This document shows positions 59,102-64,000 of a stretch of 64,000 bases of DNA, piece by piece. Below the pieces are notes generated by a model. It did not search any database. It was not told the DNA's origin and worked only from the letters and a program-made list of their open reading frames with translations. The DNA is taken from the NCBI RefSeq assembly GCF_900113735.1, contig NZ_FOQM01000034.1, positions 1 through 64,000 of the forward strand, in the 5' to 3' direction. A program made the position numbers and the translations under genes. The first letter of the stretch is position 1. The number at the start of each line of letters is the position of its first letter. Source of the DNA: Bradyrhizobium sp. Gha (GTDB lineage: Bacteria; Pseudomonadota; Alphaproteobacteria; Rhizobiales; Xanthobacteraceae).

Positions 59102-61783
59102 TTACAGGGAGCGCTGGATCGTCTCCACGCGATAACACTCGATGACATCGCCTGCGCGCATGTCGTGGTAGTTCTCGAAGGCCATGCCGCATTCCTGACC
59201 GGACTGGACTTCCTTCACTTCGTCCTTGAAGCGCTTCAGCGTCGACAGCTTGCCTTCGTGCACGACGACGTTGTCGCGGATCAGGCGCACATTGGCGCCG
59301 CGTTCCACGGTGCCGTCGGTGACGCGGCAGCCGGCCACCTTGCCGACCTTGGAGATGTTGAAGATCTCCAGGATCGAGGCATTGCCCAGCATGGTTTCGC
59401 GCAAGGTCGGCGCGAGCAGACCGCTCATCGCCTTCTTCACGTCGTCCACGAGGTCGTAGATGATGTTGTAGTAACGGATCTCGATGCCGTTGCGCTTGGC
59501 GGCGGCCGCGGCCTCCTTGTTGGCACGGACCGAGAAGCCGATGATCGCGGCGTTGAAGCCTTCCGCGAGCGTCACGTCGGATTCCGAGATGCCGCCGACA
59601 CCGGCATGCAGGATGCGGGCAGCGACCTCGTCGGTGCCGAGCTTCTCCAGCGAGCCGAGGATCGCTTCCAGTGAGCCCTGCACGTCGGCCTTGATGATCA
59701 GCGGGAATTCCTTGCGGCCCGCCGTTTTCAGCTGCGACATCATCTGCTCGAGCGAGCCGCGCATGCCGGAGATCGAGGCAGCCGCGTTCTCGCGCTTCTG
59801 GTGCGCGCGGTAGCTGGTGACCTGACGAGCGCGGGCTTCGTTCTCGACCACCGCGAGACGATCGCCGGCTTCCGGCGGACCGTTGAAGCCGAGCACCTCG
59901 ACCGGCACCGAGGGACCGGCTTCCTGGACCGTCTCGCCCTGATCCGAGATCAGCGCGCGGACGCGGCCCATCTCGGCACCGGCGACGATGATGTCGCCGA
60001 CGCGGAGCGTGCCGCGCTGGACCAGCACGGTCGCAACCGGACCACGGCCGCGGTCGAGCTTGGCCTCGATCACGGTACCTTCGGCCGGACGCTCCGAATT
60101 GGTCTTCAGCTCGAGGATGTCGGCCTGCAGCGCGATCATCTCGAGCAGCTTGTCGAGATTGGTCTTGTTCTTGGCGGACACTTCGACGTCGACGACGTCG
60201 CCGCCGAAGGATTCAACCTGCACCTCGTGTTGGAGCAGCTCGGTGCGCACGCGCTCGGGCTTGGCGTCGGGCTTGTCGATCTTGTTGATGGCAACAATGA
60301 TCGGCACGCGGGCCGCCTTGGCGTGGTTGATGGCCTCGACGGTCTGCGGCATCACGCCGTCATCGGCCGCAACCACCAGCACGACGATGTCGGTGACCTT
60401 GGCGCCGCGGGCGCGCATCGCGGTGAACGCGGCGTGGCCGGGCGTGTCGATGAAGGTGATCTTCTTGCCGCTTTCGGGCGACAGCACCTGATAGGCGCCG
60501 ATATGCTGCGTGATGCCGCCGGCTTCGCCGGACACAACGTTGGCATGGCGGAGCGCGTCGAGCAGCGAGGTTTTGCCGTGGTCGACGTGACCCATCACCG
60601 TCACCACCGGCGAACGCGTCTCGGTATCGGTGGAATCGTCGACGGCGTCGAACAGGCCTTCTTCAACGTCCGACGCGGCCACGCGCTTGACGGTGTGGCC
60701 GAGCTCTTCGGCGATCAGCTGCGCGGTGTCGGCGTCGATCACGTCGGTGATCTTGTGCATCGCGCCTTGCTTCATCAGCATGCGGATGACGTCGACCGCG
60801 CGCTCGGACATGCGGTTGGCGAGTTCCTGGATCGTGATCGCTTCCGGGATGACCACCTCGCGGACGAGCTTTTCCTTCGGCTCGTTGGCGGCATGGCCCT
60901 TCAGGCGCTGGGTGCGGCGGCGGAACGAGGCGATCGAACGCTCGCGGACCTCGTCGGCATTGAGCGCGGTCACGACCGTGAGGCGGCCGCGTTCCTTTTG
61001 CGGACCGGGCTTGTGGGTGGGCTTGGGGGCGACCACGGGACGTGCGGCGCCGCCGGGGCCACGGCGGATCTGGCGCGGACCATCGTCCTCGTCCGGTCCG
61101 GCTGCGACGGCGGGCGTGCGGCCCACAGGGCCTCCCGGCCTTGCGGTGGTGGTTGCCGGGCGCGCGGTGGTGGTCGCGCCCGGTCGGGCGGTGGTCGGCG
61201 CGGGGCGCGGAGCGCTGGTCGCCGGAGCGGCTGCCGCAGGACGCGCGGCAGATGCCGGCTGCTCGCCTTCGCCAAAGCGCTTCTTGGCTTCGGTCTCGGC
61301 CTTGCGCTTGGCTTCCTCCTCGTGACGGTGGCGCTCTTCCTCGGCCTTGCGGCGGGATTCGGCAGCCTCGCGCTCGGCGCGCTCGGCGGCCTCGCGGACG
61401 GCGCGGCGCTGCGCCTCTTCCTCGGCCTGGCGGCGCTCTTCGACTTCGCGCACCTTGGCATCGGCCAGCGCACTGGCGCGGGCGGACCGTTCGTCCTCGG
61501 TCAGCGTTCGGAGCACGACGCCGGAGCCGGAGTTGCGGGGCGGAGCCGGGCGCGCGGGAGCGGGTGTCGGCGCGGCCGGCGCCGGCTTCGCGACAGCCGC
61601 GGGCGCCTGCGGCTCCGGGCTGCCGTCGATACGGCGCTTGCCGCGCTTCTCGACCACGACCTGCTTGCTGCGGCCATGGCTGAAGCTCTGGCGCACAGTG
61701 CCCGTTTCGACGCGCGGCTTGAGCGATAGCGTCTTGCTCGGAACGCTCAGCTTCTTGTCGTCTGGGGTCTTGGTATCAACCAT
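59102..61783 (-). CDS. infB: Translation initiation factor IF-2
   Basis: This 893-residue GTPase brings initiator tRNA to the 30S subunit and helps subunit joining. Roughly the first 300 residues are a low-complexity linker rich in Ala, Pro, Arg and Glu, with repeated TTARPG-like units and a coiled-coil (RRQAEEEAQRRAVREAAERA). The G domain has VMGHVDHGKTSLLD, DTPGHAAFTAMR and NKIDKPDA, followed by domains II-IV. The ATG at 61783 is the family start (MVDTKTPDDKKL). Confidence 0.97.
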   Translation of the reverse strand: MVDTKTPDDKKLSVPSKTLSLKPRVETGTVRQSFSHGRSKQVVVEKRGKRRIDGSPEPQAPAAVAKPAPAAPTPAPARPAPPRNSGSGVVLRTLTEDERSARASALADAKVREVEERRQAEEEAQRRAVREAAERAEREAAESRRKAEEERHRHEEEAKRKAETEAKKRFGEGEQPASAARPAAAAPATSAPRPAPTTARPGATTTARPATTTARPGGPVGRTPAVAAGPDEDDGPRQIRRGPGGAARPVVAPKPTHKPGPQKERGRLTVVTALNADEVRERSIASFRRRTQRLKGHAANEPKEKLVREVVIPEAITIQELANRMSERAVDVIRMLMKQGAMHKITDVIDADTAQLIAEELGHTVKRVAASDVEEGLFDAVDDSTDTETRSPVVTVMGHVDHGKTSLLDALRHANVVSGEAGGITQHIGAYQVLSPESGKKITFIDTPGHAAFTAMRARGAKVTDIVVLVVAADDGVMPQTVEAINHAKAARVPIIVAINKIDKPDAKPERVRTELLQHEVQVESFGGDVVDVEVSAKNKTNLDKLLEMIALQADILELKTNSERPAEGTVIEAKLDRGRGPVATVLVQRGTLRVGDIIVAGAEMGRVRALISDQGETVQEAGPSVPVEVLGFNGPPEAGDRLAVVENEARARQVTSYRAHQKRENAAASISGMRGSLEQMMSQLKTAGRKEFPLIIKADVQGSLEAILGSLEKLGTDEVAARILHAGVGGISESDVTLAEGFNAAIIGFSVRANKEAAAAAKRNGIEIRYYNIIYDLVDDVKKAMSGLLAPTLRETMLGNASILEIFNISKVGKVAGCRVTDGTVERGANVRLIRDNVVVHEGKLSTLKRFKDEVKEVQSGQECGMAFENYHDMRAGDVIECYRVETIQRSL

Positions 61784-61853
61784 TCAGCAGTCCTAATCCT
61801 GATTTATTCAGTGTTGTGCGTTGCCGCACCGTCCTATCGGGTCGTCGTGTCTC

Positions 61854-62537
61854 TCAGAAATCCTGGCCGGGCTTTTCGGCAGTCTTGTCAGCGTCCGCCA
61901 TCCGGTATCGGACCAGCATCTGGCTACGCGACAGGAATGACTTGCTCGCCGGGCCCGCGAGCAGGGCAGCATGTATCACATTTGACCGGGTAAGTGCCAA
62001 ATCCAATTCTTCAGAGTTCAACGCGGTGACGACCGGAATCGAGGGCTGGACGCCGTCATTTCCGGCTTTTTGCCGCGCCAGCATGTCCAACTTGCGGATT
62101 CCGTCCGCGGCCCCGTCGCTGGCATGGATCAGGACCTCGGCCGTGCCTTCCCGCAAGGCGCTTTCGACCTTGCCGAAACCGGCGACGATCTGCCTCGCCT
62201 TGGCGGCGATCCCAAGGGCTTCGGTCACGCTCCGGACCAGGAGCGCCTCGATGTCGGCGGGAAGCGTCGGAGAAACGCGCAGGTCGCGTTTGAAGGCTTT
62301 GGTAAATTGGTGACGCCGAAGGGCTTCCGCAACCACTTGTCGCGACGCCGTGACCCACATGCCCCGTCCGGGCAGCTTGCGCTTGAGATCGGGAACTATA
62401 TCCCCGGTGGGCGATACGACGAAGCGTATCAGCTCGTCGATCGGCCGGACCTCGCGGCTGACCGCGCACATGCGCATGGTCGCGGACCTTTCGGCCCGCG
62501 GTCCATGGTCAAGTTCGTTGTCAGTGCTGGCAAGCAT
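61854..62537 (-). CDS. RNA-binding protein, YlxR domain plus L7Ae-like domain
   Basis: This 227-residue protein has an N-terminal YlxR (DUF448) domain (RMCAVSREVRPIDELIRFVVSP, and PGRGMWVTASRQVV) and a C-terminal ribosomal L7Ae-like domain (AADIRKLDML-type core, here DGAADGIRKLDML with VVTALNSEELDLAL). It lies 23 bases after nusA and before infB, the standard order. YlxR is linked to RNase P and RNA binding in Gram-positive bacteria. The role here is not proven. Confidence 0.9.
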   Translation of the reverse strand: MLASTDNELDHGPRAERSATMRMCAVSREVRPIDELIRFVVSPTGDIVPDLKRKLPGRGMWVTASRQVVAEALRRHQFTKAFKRDLRVSPTLPADIEALLVRSVTEALGIAAKARQIVAGFGKVESALREGTAEVLIHASDGAADGIRKLDMLARQKAGNDGVQPSIPVVTALNSEELDLALTRSNVIHAALLAGPASKSFLSRSQMLVRYRMADADKTAEKPGQDF

Positions 62538-62560
62538 CCGGGCGACATTCTCCTTCGTCC

Positions 62561-64000
62561 CTAAGCCGGCTGATCTTCGGCCGCGTCAGCCTCTTCGGCC
62601 GGCTTGGCGAGGTCAGCCTCGGTGATCCAGCCGGCCTTGACGCGGGCCTGCATGATCATGGCTTCCGCGTCGTCGCGGGAGATGCCGAGGCCGTCGAGCG
62701 CGCCGGCAAACTTGGCCTGCTCGCCGCCTTCCTTGCGCTCGGTCCAGCCGACCAGATCGTCGGTGGCGCAGCCTGCGAGGTCTTCGACCGTCTTGATGTC
62801 GTTCTCACCGAACTTCACCAGCATCTTGGAGGTCACGCCGGGCACGTCCTTGACGGCGTCCTCGACGCCGAGTTCCTTGCGCTTGGCCTCGATCTCGGCT
62901 TCCTGCTGATCGAGATATTCGCGGGCGCGGCTCTGCAGTTCCTGCGCGGTCTCCTCGTCAAAACCCTCGATGCCCGCGAGTTCCTTGAGGTCCACCATCG
63001 CGAGTTCCTCGACCGAGGTGAAGCCTTCGGAGGCGAGCAGCTGGCCGACCACCTCGTCGACATTGAGCGATTCCATGAAGACGCGGGTGGAGTTCTCGAA
63101 GTCGGCCTGGCGGCGCTCCGATTCCTCCTGCTCGGTCAGGATGTCGATATCCCAGCCGGTGAGTTGCGAGGCCAGACGCACGTTCTGGCCGCGGCGTCCG
63201 ATCGCCAGCGAGAGCTGGTTGTTGGTGTCGGGCACCACGACCTCGATGCGCTCGCGGTCCTCGTCGATGACGACCTTGGAGACCTCGGCCGGCGCCAGCG
63301 CGTTGACTACGAAGGTCGCGATGTCCGGCGACCAGGGAATGATGTCGATCTTCTCGCCCTGCAATTCGTTCACCACGGCCTGCACGCGCGAGCCGCGCAT
63401 ACCGACGCAGGCGCCGACCGGATCGACGGAGGAATCGCGGGAAATCACGCCGATTTTCGCGCGCGAGCCCGGATCGCGGGCCACCGCCTTGATCTCGACG
63501 ATACCGTCGTAGATCTCGGGCACCTCCTGCGCGAACAGCTTGGCCATGAACTGCGGATGGGTTCGGGAGAGGAAGATCTGCGGGCCGCGGGTCTCGCGGC
63601 GGACATCGAAGATATAGGCGCGGACGCGGTCGCCATTGCGGAACACTTCGCGCGGTAGCATCTCGTCGCGGCGGATGATGGCCTCGCCGCGGCCGAGATC
63701 GACGATCACGCTGCCATATTCGACGCGCTTGACGACGCCATTGACGATGTCGCCGATGCGGTCCTTGAATTCCTGATATTGCCGGTCGCGCTCGGCCTCG
63801 CGCACCTTCTGCACGATCACCTGTTTGGCCGACTGCGCAGCGATGCGGCCGTATTCCAGCGGCGGCAGCGTGTCGGCGATGGTGTCGCCGACCTGGGCGC
63901 CGGGGTTCGCACGCTGCGCATCGATCAGCGAAATCTGGTTGGAATGGTTTTCGACCTTGTCGACCACCAGCATGTGGCGCGACAGCCGCAGCTCGCCCTT
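62561..64000 (-). CDS. nusA: Transcription termination/antitermination protein NusA (5' end outside window)
   Basis: About 480 residues of NusA are seen, and the N-terminus lies beyond the right edge: the frame stays open to base 64000, reading GELRLSRHM just before the first internal Met. The S1 domain (DIVNGVVKRVEYGSVIVDLG), two KH domains (GACVGMRGSRVQAV and LAIGRRGQNVRLASQLTGW) and two C-terminal helix-hairpin-helix repeats (near VEELAMVDLKELAGIEGF and DDLVGWTERKEGG) are present. NusA modulates pausing and termination. It leads the nusA-ylxR-infB-rbfA-truB unit. Confidence 0.96.
   Translation of the reverse strand, partial: KGELRLSRHMLVVDKVENHSNQISLIDAQRANPGAQVGDTIADTLPPLEYGRIAAQSAKQVIVQKVREAERDRQYQEFKDRIGDIVNGVVKRVEYGSVIVDLGRGEAIIRRDEMLPREVFRNGDRVRAYIFDVRRETRGPQIFLSRTHPQFMAKLFAQEVPEIYDGIVEIKAVARDPGSRAKIGVISRDSSVDPVGACVGMRGSRVQAVVNELQGEKIDIIPWSPDIATFVVNALAPAEVSKVVIDEDRERIEVVVPDTNNQLSLAIGRRGQNVRLASQLTGWDIDILTEQEESERRQADFENSTRVFMESLNVDEVVGQLLASEGFTSVEELAMVDLKELAGIEGFDEETAQELQSRAREYLDQQEAEIEAKRKELGVEDAVKDVPGVTSKMLVKFGENDIKTVEDLAGCATDDLVGWTERKEGGEQAKFAGALDGLGISRDDAEAMIMQARVKAGWITEADLAKPAEEADAAEDQPA

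Noticed and set aside
59801..61729. 642-residue open frame antisense to infB
   Set aside because: It mirrors the biased codon use of IF-2, has no domain, and has no ribosome site supporting a start.

Overview
The window looks like a chromosomal core segment of a Bradyrhizobium-type alphaproteobacterium (Nitrobacteraceae). The evidence is high GC content, an Irr regulator with a GCPWHDV haem motif preceded by Fur hexamers of the kind described for the Bradyrhizobium irr promoter, the order sppA-ihfB-lapA-trpFBA-accD-folC, a divL-like kinase beside tsaE, and many short palindromic intergenic repeats. I see no transposase, prophage, CRISPR array or integration site. Nearly all of it is vertically inherited housekeeping DNA, and the accessory material is confined to the intergenic repeats.

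Layout. 0.4-1.3 kb: DUF1150 and Hsp20 genes behind a heat-shock-type promoter. 1.5-5.7 kb: ugpBAEC glycerol-3-phosphate importer with a PHO box. 6-9 kb: CoA-transferase, the divergent ohr/ohrR pair, a GIY-YIG protein and tRNA-Ala(GGC). 9-15.3 kb: FYDLN protein, then aroA-cmk-rpsA, sppA and ihfB. 15.3-21.3 kb: lapA-trpF-trpB-[repeat carrying a nuclease remnant]-trpA-accD-folC. 21.3-23.3 kb: phosphoesterase and a SRPBCC/MarR operon. 23.3-36 kb (minus strand): divL, tsaE-amgK fusion, pilZ, murU, addB, addA, trxA. 36-40.6 kb (minus): ubiE-ubiB-coaBC-dut. 40.6-46.4 kb: mutM, a GNAT, a degenerate protease-like protein, a moeB-like E1, a 2-hydroxyacid dehydrogenase and an SH3 protein. 46.5-50 kb: irr divergent from fabA-fabB-fabI. 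50-54.4 kb: GST, GNAT, and oxyR divergent from katG. 54.5-64 kb (minus): nusA (cut by the window edge)-ylxR-infB-rbfA-truB-rpsO-pnp.

How genes cooperate. AmgK and MurU are consecutive steps of MurNAc recycling, and AmgK is fused to the tRNA-modification ATPase TsaE. AddA and AddB form one break-repair machine. TrpF, TrpB and TrpA complete tryptophan synthesis. OxyR/KatG and OhrR/Ohr cover hydrogen peroxide and organic peroxide. The nusA-to-pnp block is the classical transcription/translation/RNA-decay cluster.

Most interesting points. (1) CoaBC carries an N-terminal FitA-like ribbon-helix-helix DNA-binding domain, and its gene is preceded by two perfect 17-bp dyads of the same design (TGAT.GC...GC.ATCA), which suggests a self-regulated CoA-synthesis enzyme. 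(2) A DivL homologue has Tyr in place of the phospho-accepting His, and five GANTC sites lie in the 132 bp upstream. (3) A truncated DUF559 nuclease remnant sits between inverted palindromes inside the trp operon. (4) A long hairpin lies in the pnp leader. (5) Several proteins (AccD, the MoeB-like protein, AddB, CoaBC) lack cysteines that are metal ligands or catalytic in better-known homologues.
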